Source: Gammaproteobacteria bacterium
Lineage (GTDB): Bacteria > Pseudomonadota > Gammaproteobacteria > Xanthomonadales > SZUA-36
Length of the DNA stretch: 64,000 nt
Direction: 5' to 3'
NCBI GenBank assembly: GCA_030431095.1
Contig: JAUIJU010000006.1
Coordinates: 1-64,000, forward strand
Shown piece after piece: positions 35,977-44,042 of the stretch. Below the pieces are notes generated by a model. It was not told the origin of the DNA. It made no database searches and was given only the letters and a program-made list of their open reading frames with translations. Numbering within the stretch: the first letter of the stretch is position 1; every line of letters starts with the position of its first letter. Made by a program: the position numbers and the translations under genes.

Positions 35977-36420
35977 ATGGCCATTTACGAAAAGATTCTC
36001 GTGCCGATCGATCTCGGTGAATATTCGGAAGACCTGATCGAGCGGGCCCTGGAAGTCGCCGATTCGCCGGCATCGGTTCACCTGGCGTTCGTCCACCAAC
36101 GGATGGACTCCGTGTACGTGGGCGCCGGGGTCATTGGTTCAGCCCTGGCGGAAGTCGGCGGCATGGAGGACCGCCTGCAGCAGGATCTGCGCCAGCGCCT
36201 GGCGGGCTGGGCCGAACCGTACGGCATTCCCCCGGAAAACGCCCACTTCCTGAACGGCAAACCGTCGGAGCAGATCCAGGATTTCGCAATGGACAACGAC
36301 GTCGACCTGATCGTCATTGCCACGCACAGCCGCAAGGGGCTGCAGCGCCTGCTGGGTTCGACCGCCCACTCCGTATTGCAGGGTGCACCCTGCGACGTTC
36401 TCTCGGTTCGCGCCGACTGA
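35977..36420 (+). CDS. Universal stress protein (UspA family)
   Basis: 147 residues from ATG 35977. The Usp fold is evident: YEKILVPIDLGEYSEDLIERALEVA at the N-terminus, DVDLIVIATHSRKGLQRLLGSTAHSVLQGAPCDVLSV at the C-terminus. The latter carries a variant of the ATP-binding G-2x-G-9x-G-S/T loop (GLQRLLGSTA), so nucleotide binding is uncertain. Cytoplasmic stress-survival role by family. Located between two DUF1328 genes in the stress locus. Confidence 0.9.
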   Translation: MAIYEKILVPIDLGEYSEDLIERALEVADSPASVHLAFVHQRMDSVYVGAGVIGSALAEVGGMEDRLQQDLRQRLAGWAEPYGIPPENAHFLNGKPSEQIQDFAMDNDVDLIVIATHSRKGLQRLLGSTAHSVLQGAPCDVLSVRAD

Positions 36421-36798
36421 GCGGTCACCCGCCCCCGCTTCCGTAGAGCGCCGGGCGCCCGCCCGGCCGTCGAGGCCGCTTTCATCGGGCCTCGGGGTGA
36501 TAAATCTGACAATCCCCCCGGAAATTTTTCCGACTCTCCGTTCTGCCGCATCTCCAAGCGGTTGAAAATTCTCGAAATGGACTGAAGGAACGATTCTTGC
36601 ATCTACCCGGGTAAGACCGCGATTTCGTGCTCGCGCCGTCACCACGACAGGCGCAGCCCACGGAAACAAGGGCCAAACCGGGGATGCCCGCGCGGAAAAC
36701 CCCCGGACCCAAAGCAAGACTGCCGCCGAGGCCAGGGCCGCGAAACGGCTCGCCGTTCCGCAGCACATCCCGGCAAGACGCGGCAGGGAGGAGCAAAC
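36421..36798 (+). other. 378-bp intergenic region between usp and the second DUF1328 gene
   Basis: No convincing gene. It opens with a GC hairpin after usp (GCCGGGCG-CC-CGCCCGGC, no T-run) and contains a sigma-54-like element at 36586-36601. From there a leader of nearly 190 nt would precede the DUF1328 ATG. A short open frame from an ATG near 36683 runs through the DUF1328 start in another frame and has no recognisable character. Confidence 0.6.
36586..36601 (+). promoter_or_regulatory. Sigma-54 (RpoN) promoter candidate for the second DUF1328 gene
   Basis: AGGAACGATTCTTGCA aligns with TGGCACGNNNNTTGCA with two mismatches and correct GG-N10-GC spacing. The 12-base segment CGATTCTTGCAT is identical to that in the csbD promoter, including the unspecified spacer bases. 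Confidence 0.62.
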
Positions 36799-36972
36799 AT
36801 GATTGGTTGGATTATCACGTTTCTCGTTGTCGCGCTGATTGCCGGACTGCTCGGCTTTACCGGTATCGCCGGCGCGGCGGCCGGTATCGCCCAGATCCTG
36901 TTCTGGATTTTCCTGGTCCTGCTGGTGATTTCACTGGTGGCGCGGGCCCTGCGGGGGAGCCCACCGGTCTGA
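36799..36972 (+). CDS. DUF1328 small membrane protein (second copy)
   Basis: 57 residues from ATG 36799, with GGGAGGAG about 6 nt upstream. [20 protein letters not shown] and the turn [12 protein letters not shown] followed by a second hydrophobic helix ([18 protein letters not shown]) match DUF1328 and the copy at 35542-35697. Two membrane helices predicted. Likely cotranscribed with the BON protein gene 65 bp downstream. Function unknown. Confidence 0.92.
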   Translation: MIGWIITFLVVALIAGLLGFTGIAGAAAGIAQILFWIFLVLLVISLVARALRGSPPV

Positions 36973-37037
36973 CGCATGTCGCGTCATGCAACCGCTGGAA
37001 CCGCCGACATTCTTTTTGACGACAAGAGGACCCTGAA

Positions 37038-37640
37038 ATGAAACACCATCATCCAAAAACCCAACGCAACATCCTGGTGACCGCCATCGCCACCGCCGCC
37101 CTGGGCGCCGCTCCGGCCTTCGCCGGCGGCGACGCCACCGACTGGGAAGGCGAGATGAAAGACGCCTGGCTGGACGGCAAGATCGAAACGTCCTACACCC
37201 TGAACCGCTACTTGAACCCGTTCGAGATCGACACCGACGTCGAGAATGGCGTGGTCATGCTCAGCGGAACGGTCGAGTCCGAGATTGACCGGGACCTGGC
37301 CGAAGAAATCGCCCGGGGCACCGATGGCGTACGCGAGGTGAAGAACGAACTGCTGGTCGCCGAGCGTGAAGGCGACTGGGAGCGCGAGAGCGCGTCCGCC
37401 GTGGATGCCTTCGAGCAAAACTTCACCGACGCCACGACCACCGCACGCGTGAAGTTCGCCCTGTTGGCCAACGACAGCACCGAGGGGCTGAGCATTGACG
37501 TGGATACCGACGGCGGCGTGGTCACCCTGAGCGGTGAAGTCGAAAGCGACCAGGCCATGGAACTGGCCGAGCGCATCGCCTCGAATGCCGAAGGCGTGCA
37601 GTCGGTCGAAAACCGCCTGCAGGTCGCCAGCAGCTCCTGA
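37038..37640 (+). CDS. Periplasmic BON-domain protein (OsmY-like)
   Basis: 200 residues with a signal peptide ending APAFA (about residue 29). Two BON domains follow: residues about 45-105 (FEIDTDVENGVVMLSGTVES) and about 130-195 (LSIDVDTDGGVVTLSGEVESD). OsmY, with the same layout, is a periplasmic chaperone-like protein induced by osmotic stress. A GAGG box precedes the ATG. Downstream is a GC hairpin (37659-37680) and then the acidic lipoprotein gene. Confidence 0.9.
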   Translation: MKHHHPKTQRNILVTAIATAALGAAPAFAGGDATDWEGEMKDAWLDGKIETSYTLNRYLNPFEIDTDVENGVVMLSGTVESEIDRDLAEEIARGTDGVREVKNELLVAEREGDWERESASAVDAFEQNFTDATTTARVKFALLANDSTEGLSIDVDTDGGVVTLSGEVESDQAMELAERIASNAEGVQSVENRLQVASSS

Positions 37641-37658
37641 GGCGACGTCAACGCAGCA

Positions 37659-37680
37659 CCGGGGCGCATCCGCGCCCCGG
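37659..37680 (+). repeat. GC-rich hairpin between the BON and lipoprotein genes
   Basis: CCGGGGCGC-ATCC-GCGCCCCGG is a perfect 9-bp stem with a 4-nt loop. No T-run follows, so it may attenuate transcription or protect the upstream message rather than stop it fully. Confidence 0.5.
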
Positions 37681-37729
37681 CCTGCCCCGCAACGGGCCGA
37701 GGCCCACTGGATACCAAAGGAATAACACG

Positions 37730-37918
37730 ATGAACAGCATGAAATTGATCGCCCTGGCCCTGGCCAGCGCACTCGCCCTGGCGGCCTGCGAGGAGCAGGG
37801 TCCGATGGAAGAAGCCGGAGAGAAAATCGATGAAGCCGCGGAAGATGCCGGCAATGCCATCGAAGACGCCTGCGAAGACGTGAAGGACGCCGCCGGCGCC
37901 GAAGACAAGGACTGCTGA
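37730..37918 (+). CDS. Small acidic lipoprotein
   Basis: 62 residues. A lipoprotein signal (LIALALASALALAAC) ends at about C20; the mature peptide is short, highly acidic and helical (EEAGEKIDEAAEDAGNAIED), reminiscent of entericidin-like or other stress lipoproteins. Two cysteines near the C-terminus could form a disulfide. Last gene of the stress locus, directly followed by a strong terminator. Confidence 0.75.
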   Translation: MNSMKLIALALASALALAACEEQGPMEEAGEKIDEAAEDAGNAIEDACEDVKDAAGAEDKDC

Positions 37919-37945
37919 GGTACGCTCTCCCTCACCCGTCCGAAT

Positions 37946-37981
37946 GCCCCCGGAGCACCGCATGCTCCGGGGGCTTTTTTT
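37946..37981 (+). terminator. Strong rho-independent terminator
   Basis: A perfect 12-bp stem (GCCCCCGGAGCA / TGCTCCGGGGGC) with a 5-nt loop is followed by seven T residues. It ends the stress-locus transcript and touches the stop codon of the convergent MATE gene. Confidence 0.93.
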
Positions 37982-39410
37982 ACACGATCTGTTTTTTCCA
38001 ACCACCCCGCATGAACGCCCACAGGGCGGCCAGGGCCAGCGCGGTTTCGGCCAGCGGGATGGCGATGAACGCGCCGGTCGGCCCCAGGCCGGCGCCACCG
38101 GCCAGCCACCAGGCGAGGGGAATCTGGAACATCCAGAAGCAGAAGAAATTGATCCAGCTGGGCGTGTAGGTGTCACCCGCGCCGTTAAGGGCCTGCATGG
38201 CGACCATGCCCAGGCCGTAAAACGCATAGCCGTAGCTCAGGATGCGCAGGCACGCCACGCCGTAGTCCACCACCGCCGGATCGTCGCTGAACACGCCCAG
38301 GATGGCCGGTGCGAAAGCCAGGAACAGCACGGCGACGCCGATCATGAACGCCACGTTATAGCGGATGCAGATCCAGGTGGAACGCTCCGCGCGGTCCGGC
38401 CGCCCGGCGCCCAGGTTCTGTCCGACCAGCGTGGCGGCGGCGTTGGACATCCCCCAGGCCGGCATGATGGTGAAGATGATCACGCGGATGGCAATGGTGT
38501 AACCGGCCACCGCCGCACTGCCGTATTCGGCGATGATGCGCGCCAGGAACAGCCAGCTGGACGTGCCGATGATGAACTGCAGCACGCCGCCGGCGCTGAC
38601 CCTCAGCAGGCGCCCCATCACCGGCCAGGCCAGCGCCAGGTGCGCCAGGCCCATGCGCAGGTGTCGCCCGCCCTTGGCCAGCATCCACAACTGGTAAGCG
38701 ACGCCGCAGCCGCGGCCGATGGTGGTGGCGACCGCCGCGCCGGTCACGCCCATTTCCGGAAAGGGCCCGATGCCGAAAATCAGCAACGGGTCGAGCACGA
38801 TGTTGATGGCATTGGCCAGCCACAGCGAGCGCATCGCGATGGCCGCGTCGCCCGCGCCGCGGAAGATCGCATTGATCACGAACAGCCAGGTGATGGTCAG
38901 CGAGCCGCCCAGCAGCCACAGGGTGTACCCGCTGCCGGTTTCGATGACCGCCTCGCTGGCGCCCATCAGCCGCAGGATATCGGCGGCGAAGAACCACCCG
39001 GCCAGGCCCACGATCACGCTGGTCAGGAAGCCGACCCACAGCGCCTGCCCGGCGACGGCGGCGGCCTGCCCGGGTTTTTTTTCGCCGATGCGCCGGGCCA
39101 CCATCGCGGTGGTGCCCATGCTCAGGCCGATCGCCACGGCGTAGAGCAGGGTGATGACCGCCTCCGTCAGACCCACGGCGGCGACCGCGTCGGCCCCCAG
39201 CCTGGCGACGAAGAAAATGTCGGTGACGGCGAACACGGACTCGAGCGCCATCTCCAGCACCATGGGCACCGACAGCAAAAAGACCGCCGTGCCGATGGGG
39301 CCCGTGGTGAAGTCCTCGGTGTCGCCGCTCAGGGCCCGCCGCCACAGGCGCCAGGCGCGCACGGGTAACGAGGGAGCGGCGTCCTCCCGGCTGGGATCGG
39401 GTGCGGCCAT
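37980..39410 (-). CDS. MATE family efflux transporter
   Basis: 476 residues from ATG 39410, with twelve membrane helices. GPIGTAVFLLSVPMVLEMALESVFAVTDIFFVARLG and the repeat-like LRVSAGGVLQFIIGTSSWLFLARII in the second half are typical of MATE (NorM/DinF) exporters driven by Na+ or H+. An ATG at 39467 would add 19 residues, but that segment is encoded across a hairpin (39429-39455), so I prefer the later start. Substrate unknown. Confidence 0.88.
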   Translation of the reverse strand: MAAPDPSREDAAPSLPVRAWRLWRRALSGDTEDFTTGPIGTAVFLLSVPMVLEMALESVFAVTDIFFVARLGADAVAAVGLTEAVITLLYAVAIGLSMGTTAMVARRIGEKKPGQAAAVAGQALWVGFLTSVIVGLAGWFFAADILRLMGASEAVIETGSGYTLWLLGGSLTITWLFVINAIFRGAGDAAIAMRSLWLANAINIVLDPLLIFGIGPFPEMGVTGAAVATTIGRGCGVAYQLWMLAKGGRHLRMGLAHLALAWPVMGRLLRVSAGGVLQFIIGTSSWLFLARIIAEYGSAAVAGYTIAIRVIIFTIMPAWGMSNAAATLVGQNLGAGRPDRAERSTWICIRYNVAFMIGVAVLFLAFAPAILGVFSDDPAVVDYGVACLRILSYGYAFYGLGMVAMQALNGAGDTYTPSWINFFCFWMFQIPLAWWLAGGAGLGPTGAFIAIPLAETALALAALWAFMRGGWKKQIV

Positions 39411-39428
39411 GGTGAACGCCGGTGCGAA

Positions 39429-39455
39429 GGGGATGGCGCATGATACGCCATCCCC
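39429..39455 (-). terminator. Hairpin between dodecin and MATE genes (weak terminator or attenuator)
   Basis: GGGGATGGCG and CGCCATCCCC form a perfect 10-bp stem with a 7-nt loop. It lies after the dodecin stop and before the MATE start on the minus strand; there is no T-run. Confidence 0.45.
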
Positions 39456-39507
39456 CGCGGGCTTCATACGGTGCGGTCAGCGGCGCCCGGGACCGGGCGC
39501 CGGGGGG

Positions 39508-39711
39508 TCATTCGTCCAGCACGAAGGTGATCTTCAGGTTCACGCGCCACTCGGTGACGCTGTCACCGGAAATCACCACGGACTGCTCCTTGACCCAGGC
39601 GGCCTGCATGCCGTGGATGGTATTGGCGGCGCGGGCGATGCCCTGGCGAATGGCGTCTTCGAAGCTGCTGGTGGAGCTGGCGGAAATTTCCGTTACCTTG
39701 GCGACTGACAT
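39508..39711 (-). CDS. Dodecin family flavin-binding protein
   Basis: 67 residues, the normal dodecin length, with GAGGAGG before the ATG. SVAKVTEISASSTSSFEDAIRQGIARAANTIHG followed by AAWVKEQSVVISGDSVTEWRVNLKITFVL is the complete dodecin consensus, including the Trp that stacks on flavin in related proteins (AAWVKEQ). Dodecins form hollow dodecamers that store or buffer flavin or CoA. Upstream of the MATE gene, with a hairpin between. Confidence 0.94.
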   Translation of the reverse strand: MSVAKVTEISASSTSSFEDAIRQGIARAANTIHGMQAAWVKEQSVVISGDSVTEWRVNLKITFVLDE

Positions 39712-39839
39712 GGGGTACCTCCTCGTTGACAGGTTGCCCTTCCAGTTTAGGCGGATCGCAGCGGATTGCAGCAGGCAGGGCCGGTGGCGCCGATGCGGCG
39801 GGCGTGACAGACTGGCGCCCATTTCACCGGGGCCACGCC

Positions 39840-40715
39840 ATGCGCCGCTGCTGTTTCCTGACGCTGGAAGAACGCGGAAACTTCGTGATCGACGACGAAC
39901 TGGCGCTGCCCGCGATGCAGCGGGCGGGCTGGCGGGTGGACACGCTCCCCTGGCGCCAGCGTGAACGCGACTGGGCCGGCTACGACCTGGTCATCCTGCG
40001 CTCCACCTGGGACTACTGGGACGACGTCGACGAATTCCTGCAGGTGCTCGAAACCATCGACCAGCGCACCCGCCTGGCCAATTCGCTGTCACTGGTGCAC
40101 TGGAACCTGAACAAGCGCTACCTGGCCGAGCTGGCCGGGCAGGGCGTCCAGGTGCTGCCCACCCGCTGGCACGACCAGCTGGGCGAATCCGATCTGCGCG
40201 ATGCGCTGCACGCGTACGACGGCGCCGAGCTGGTGGTCAAACCCCAGGTCGGCGGCAATGGCCAGGACTGCTTTCGCATTCCACCGGACCTGTCCGGGGC
40301 GCCCGTGGCGCGCGCCCTGGAGCGCTTTTCCGGCACGCCGTGCATGTTGCAACCGTTTCGCGGGTCCGTGGTGACCCACGGAGAGTACTCACTGTTTTTT
40401 TTCGCAGGTCGATTCAGTCATGCGATCAACAAGCTGCCGGCGGCCGGCGAGTTTCGCTCGCAGGAAGAGCGCGGCGCGCAGATCGCCCCGCACCGTCCCG
40501 CGGCGGCGCTGAGGGGCACCGGCCAGCGCGCGGTGGACGCCTTGCCCGAATGCCCGCTGTACGCCCGCGCCGACCTGCTGGCGGCGCCGGGCGGCGGTTT
40601 CGAACTGGTGGAGCTGGAGTTGATCGAGCCGGCCCTCTACTTCCGTACCGACACGGGTGCTCCGGGCACCTTCGCCGCCGCGGTCACGGCCTGGGCGGAC
40701 GGAAAGGTCGCCTAG
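39840..40715 (+). CDS. ATP-grasp family protein (glutathione synthetase/RimK-like)
   Basis: 291 residues from ATG 39840. The N-terminal third has LVILRSTWDYWDDVDEF and the following NSLSLVHWNLNKRYLAEL, characteristic of a family of ATP-grasp proteins related to prokaryotic glutathione synthetase. ELVVKPQVGGNGQDCFRI supplies the nucleotide-binding lysine, and a C-terminal YARADLLAAPGGGFELVELELIEPALYF carries the metal-binding acidic and Asn/Glu residues. Substrate unknown; it would ligate a carboxylate to an amine or thiol. Single gene, divergent from dodecin. Confidence 0.8.
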   Translation: MRRCCFLTLEERGNFVIDDELALPAMQRAGWRVDTLPWRQRERDWAGYDLVILRSTWDYWDDVDEFLQVLETIDQRTRLANSLSLVHWNLNKRYLAELAGQGVQVLPTRWHDQLGESDLRDALHAYDGAELVVKPQVGGNGQDCFRIPPDLSGAPVARALERFSGTPCMLQPFRGSVVTHGEYSLFFFAGRFSHAINKLPAAGEFRSQEERGAQIAPHRPAAALRGTGQRAVDALPECPLYARADLLAAPGGGFELVELELIEPALYFRTDTGAPGTFAAAVTAWADGKVA

Positions 40716-40746
40716 GATCTGTCGGTGCGAAAGGTGCGCCCGACCT

Positions 40747-41478
40747 TCAATCGGATCCGCGACGTTCAGACCACTTGGCGCGATAGCGCAGCGCGGCCTC
40801 GCGCCAGGAATCGGAGTGGAAATTGCCCTCGCTGCCGTGGGTGATGGCGATGGGCCAGGTACCCACCCGCAGGCCGGCTTCCACGGCCGCGCGACTGAAA
40901 TCCACGTCGTAGGCGTGGAACCGGAACTGCTCATCGAAGCGCACGCCGGCGTCCAGGATTCTGGCCACGTTGACCGCAATGAAGCAGCCATCGAGTCGCT
41001 GACAGGGCATGGGCGTGGGTCCGAAATGGCTGACCACGCGTTGGGCGTCTTCCTGAAGGTGCGCCACGGCGCCGCTGAACCGGTTGTGGGCGATGGGATA
41101 GAGGCGCTCCTCGTCCCTGCCGCGAAATTCGAAGGCCCAGGACACGTCGTCCGACTCCGCTTGCATGTTTCCGGCCACGCCCACCACGTCGAACTGTTTC
41201 ATGGCCTCGTTGAGACGCTGGCGAATGAAGTAGTCGTCGATGGCCACGTCGTCGTGGACGAAGGCCACGATCTCACGCGCGTGTTTCGGGGTGAGAAATC
41301 GGTTGTAGACCTCGCCCAGGCCGAACGCGTTCTCGCCGTCGTTGTCACAGGCGAAGCTGCAACGCACCTCCGCGTCCCATTGGAGCGAGGCCAGGCAGCG
41401 ACCCAGCAGGGTATGGACCGGTGCTTCGTCGGCGCTGGCGCGGGTGGCCGAGACGATGCGGATGGGTTTGACAGGCAT
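40747..41478 (-). CDS. Glycosyltransferase-like protein (family 2-related)
   Basis: 243 residues. A GT-A-like layout is visible: EVYNRFLTPKHAREIVAFVHDDVAIDD with a DD motif replacing DXD (about residues 56-82), GVAGNM, and RLDGCFIAVNVARILDAGVRFDEQFRFHAYDVDFSRAAVEAG, which resembles the acceptor part of glycosyltransferase-2-like proteins. No membrane segment. It stands alone, convergent with the ATP-grasp gene. Donor and acceptor unknown. Confidence 0.65.
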   Translation of the reverse strand: MPVKPIRIVSATRASADEAPVHTLLGRCLASLQWDAEVRCSFACDNDGENAFGLGEVYNRFLTPKHAREIVAFVHDDVAIDDYFIRQRLNEAMKQFDVVGVAGNMQAESDDVSWAFEFRGRDEERLYPIAHNRFSGAVAHLQEDAQRVVSHFGPTPMPCQRLDGCFIAVNVARILDAGVRFDEQFRFHAYDVDFSRAAVEAGLRVGTWPIAITHGSEGNFHSDSWREAALRYRAKWSERRGSD

Positions 41479-41643
41479 GGGATACAGCGGGTTCAGGTGG
41501 GAGGCTTACGTCGCGAGGCGCACCATTCTAACGGCTGAGGCAGCGGCTTCAAAGGTTGCGAAACCGCGACATCGGCAGGTTCGCTCGACAACACGACAAG
41601 CCCGTTACACTGGACGGCCCGGATTTCTGTCGAGGTTTCATCC

Positions 41644-42738
41644 ATGACTGCGCTCAAGCCAGATTCACTGCTCGTCGCCGCCGGCCGGCCGCGCGGCGTC
41701 GGGCAGCCGCTGAACGTTCCCCTGGTGCCCGCTTCCAATTTCGTGCTGGGCGAAGGCATGGTCTATGCCCGCGAAAACGGCACGCCCACCTGGACCGCGC
41801 TGGAAGACATCGTGGGCGCCCTGGAGGGCGGCTCGGCGGTGGCCTTCGCCTCCGGCATGGCGGCGGTTTCGGCGATTTTCGAGCAGTTGCCGGCGGCGGC
41901 CGACGTGGTGTTGCCCGCTGACTGTTACCAGGGCGTGTCGGGCCTGGCCGAGGCCGGTGAACGGCAGGGGCGATGGCGTCTGCGGCGGCTGGAAACGGAT
42001 CACACCGCAGCCTGGATCGACGCCGCCGGCAAGGCGGACCTGCTGTGGGTGGAGACCCCGTCCAATCCGCTGTTGATGCTGGCGGACCTGGCGGCGATCG
42101 GCGCCGCGCCGCGCAAACCGGGCGGCCTGCTGGTGGTGGACAACACCTTTGCCACGCCGCTGAACCAGCGCCCCCTGGCGCGGGGCGCGGACTACTCGAT
42201 GCACTCCACCACCAAGTACTTTGGCGGGCACTCCGATCTGCTCGGGGGGTTGGTGGCGGCACGCGACGCGCAGCGGCACGCGGCCCTGGTGCGGACGCGC
42301 CAGGTGAACGGCGCGGTGCCGGGCGTACTGGAAAGCTACCTGGCCGCGCGGGGTTTGCGCACCCTGGCCGTGCGCCTGGAGCGGGCCCAGGAGAACGCGC
42401 AGCGCCTGGCGGAGTTTTTGCAGGATCATCCTGCGGTCAACGGCGTGCGGTATCCGGGGTTGCCTTCGCACCCACAGCACGAACTGGCCACGCAGCAGCT
42501 CGGCGGCCACGGGGCCATCATCAGTTTCGAAGTGGCCGACGGCGATGCCGCCGACGCGCTGTGCCGGGCGACCCGGCTGATCCATCACGCCACCAGCCTG
42601 GGCTCGGTGGAGTCCACCATGGAGCGGCGCTCCGCCAATCCCGGCCAGGAACACCTGCCGGCGGGCCTGCTGCGGCTCAGCGTGGGAATCGAGGCGGTGG
42701 AGGACCTGTTGGCGGACCTGGAGCAGGCCCTGGGTTAG
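41644..42738 (+). CDS. Cys/Met-metabolism PLP-dependent enzyme (cystathionine gamma-synthase-like)
   Basis: 364 residues. The family motifs are present: FASGMAAVSAIFE, WVETPSNPLLMLAD, VVDNTFATPLNQRPL and the PLP lysine K191 in DYSMHSTTKYFGGHSD. The protein is slightly shorter than typical MetB or MetC (about 380-400). Reactions possible for the family are gamma-synthase, beta-lyase or sulfhydrylase; the C-terminal RLSVGIEAVEDLLADL helps little to distinguish them. Convergent with proA, which it overlaps by 4 bp. Confidence 0.85.
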   Translation: MTALKPDSLLVAAGRPRGVGQPLNVPLVPASNFVLGEGMVYARENGTPTWTALEDIVGALEGGSAVAFASGMAAVSAIFEQLPAAADVVLPADCYQGVSGLAEAGERQGRWRLRRLETDHTAAWIDAAGKADLLWVETPSNPLLMLADLAAIGAAPRKPGGLLVVDNTFATPLNQRPLARGADYSMHSTTKYFGGHSDLLGGLVAARDAQRHAALVRTRQVNGAVPGVLESYLAARGLRTLAVRLERAQENAQRLAEFLQDHPAVNGVRYPGLPSHPQHELATQQLGGHGAIISFEVADGDAADALCRATRLIHHATSLGSVESTMERRSANPGQEHLPAGLLRLSVGIEAVEDLLADLEQALG

Positions 42739-44042
42739 CCGTCCCTGACCTGGCCGTCGCCGCGTACCACCCACTTGTAGCTGGTCAGCTCCGGCAGCGC
42801 CATGGGGCCGCGAGCATGCAGTTTCTGCGTGCTGATGCCGATTTCCGCGCCCATGCCGAACTGGGCGCCGTCGGTATAGGCGGTGGAGGCGTTGGCATAC
42901 ACGGCGGCGGCGTCCACCTCGTTCAGGAAGCGCTCGATCACCTCGGCTGACTCGGCAACGATGGCCTCGGAGTGTCGCGAGGAATGCGCGCGGATGTGCT
43001 CCAGCGCGGCGTCCAGGTCGTCCACGATCCGCACCGACAGTTTCATGGACAGAAATTCCTGGCCGTAATGCGCGGGCCCCGCGCGATGCAGGTCACCGGC
43101 GTAGTGGCCGTCCAGCACTTCGAAGGCCGCCTGGTCGGCGTACACCTCGGCGCCATGACGGCTGCCCAGTTCGCGCAGCAGTTCCGGCAGCTTTGGCAGC
43201 AGGTCGCGGTGCAGCACCAGGGTGTCCAGGGCATTGCACACGCTCACGCGTCGCGCCTTGGCGTTGGTCACGATGGCGGCCGCCTTGTCCGGGTCGGCGC
43301 TGGTGTCGACATAGGTGTGCACGATGCCCGCGCCGGTCTCGATCACGGGGATGCGCGCGTGGTCGCGTACGAAGTCGATCAGACCGCGGGAACCGCGCGG
43401 AATGGCCAGGTCGATGTGCTCCACCGCGGCCAGGATGGGCGCCAGCGCATCACGGCTGGGCGGCGTCAGGTACACCGCGGCCGGGTCGATGCCGTGGCCT
43501 TCCAGCACCTGGTGGATCAGGCCGACGATGGCCTGGTTGCTGTCGCGCGCGTCGGAACTGCCCTTGAGCACGCAGGCGTTGCCGCTGCGGAAACACAGGG
43601 CGAACACGTCGAAGGTGACGTTGGGGCGGGATTCGTAGATCACGGCGATCACGCCGACCGGTACGCGCACCTTTTGCAGGCGCAGACCGTTGTCGAGTGA
43701 GCGCGCTTCCAGCACTTCGCCCTGGGGGGCGGGGAGGGCGGCCACCTGCCGCAGGTCACCGGCGATCCCCTCGATGCGCTCGGGATTGAGCAGCAGCCGG
43801 TCGTACTTGGGGTCTTCCGGGTCCATGCGCGCGAGGTCGCGGCGATTGGCGGCGAGGATGTCTTCGGTCGCCGCCACGGCCCGGTCGGCCAGGTCGTTCA
43901 GCACCCGTGCGGTGGTTTCGGCGTCGAGGCGGGCCAGGGCCGGCGCTGCGTCGCGCACGGCGTCCAGGCCGTGGCTCAGCGCGGCGTGAAGGTCTTCTTC
44001 GTCGTGGCTTGGGGCGTCAATCGTAGATATAGAGGTAGTCAT
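42735..44042 (-). CDS. proA: Gamma-glutamyl phosphate reductase (ProA)
   Basis: 435 residues from ATG 44042. The aldehyde-dehydrogenase-like fold has the catalytic cysteine in RRVSVCNALDTLVLHRDL and the usual VIYESRPNVTFDVFALCFRSGNACVLKG, IPRGSRGLIDFVR and GPMALPELTSYKWVVRGDG. It reduces gamma-glutamyl phosphate to glutamate semialdehyde in proline synthesis. The start lies inside the 3' end of proB (26-bp overlap); no strong ribosome-binding site is visible, so coupling to proB translation is likely. Confidence 0.95.
   Translation of the reverse strand: MTTSISTIDAPSHDEEDLHAALSHGLDAVRDAAPALARLDAETTARVLNDLADRAVAATEDILAANRRDLARMDPEDPKYDRLLLNPERIEGIAGDLRQVAALPAPQGEVLEARSLDNGLRLQKVRVPVGVIAVIYESRPNVTFDVFALCFRSGNACVLKGSSDARDSNQAIVGLIHQVLEGHGIDPAAVYLTPPSRDALAPILAAVEHIDLAIPRGSRGLIDFVRDHARIPVIETGAGIVHTYVDTSADPDKAAAIVTNAKARRVSVCNALDTLVLHRDLLPKLPELLRELGSRHGAEVYADQAAFEVLDGHYAGDLHRAGPAHYGQEFLSMKLSVRIVDDLDAALEHIRAHSSRHSEAIVAESAEVIERFLNEVDAAAVYANASTAYTDGAQFGMGAEIGISTQKLHARGPMALPELTSYKWVVRGDGQVRDG

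Noticed and set aside
36683..36820. Small gene upstream of the second DUF1328 gene
   Set aside because: The frame runs into the DUF1328 start in another frame, lacks a ribosome-binding site and has no recognisable character.
37944..39368. A 474-residue plus-strand frame rich in His, Gln and Gly
   Set aside because: Antisense to the MATE transporter; begins within the terminator of the upstream gene.
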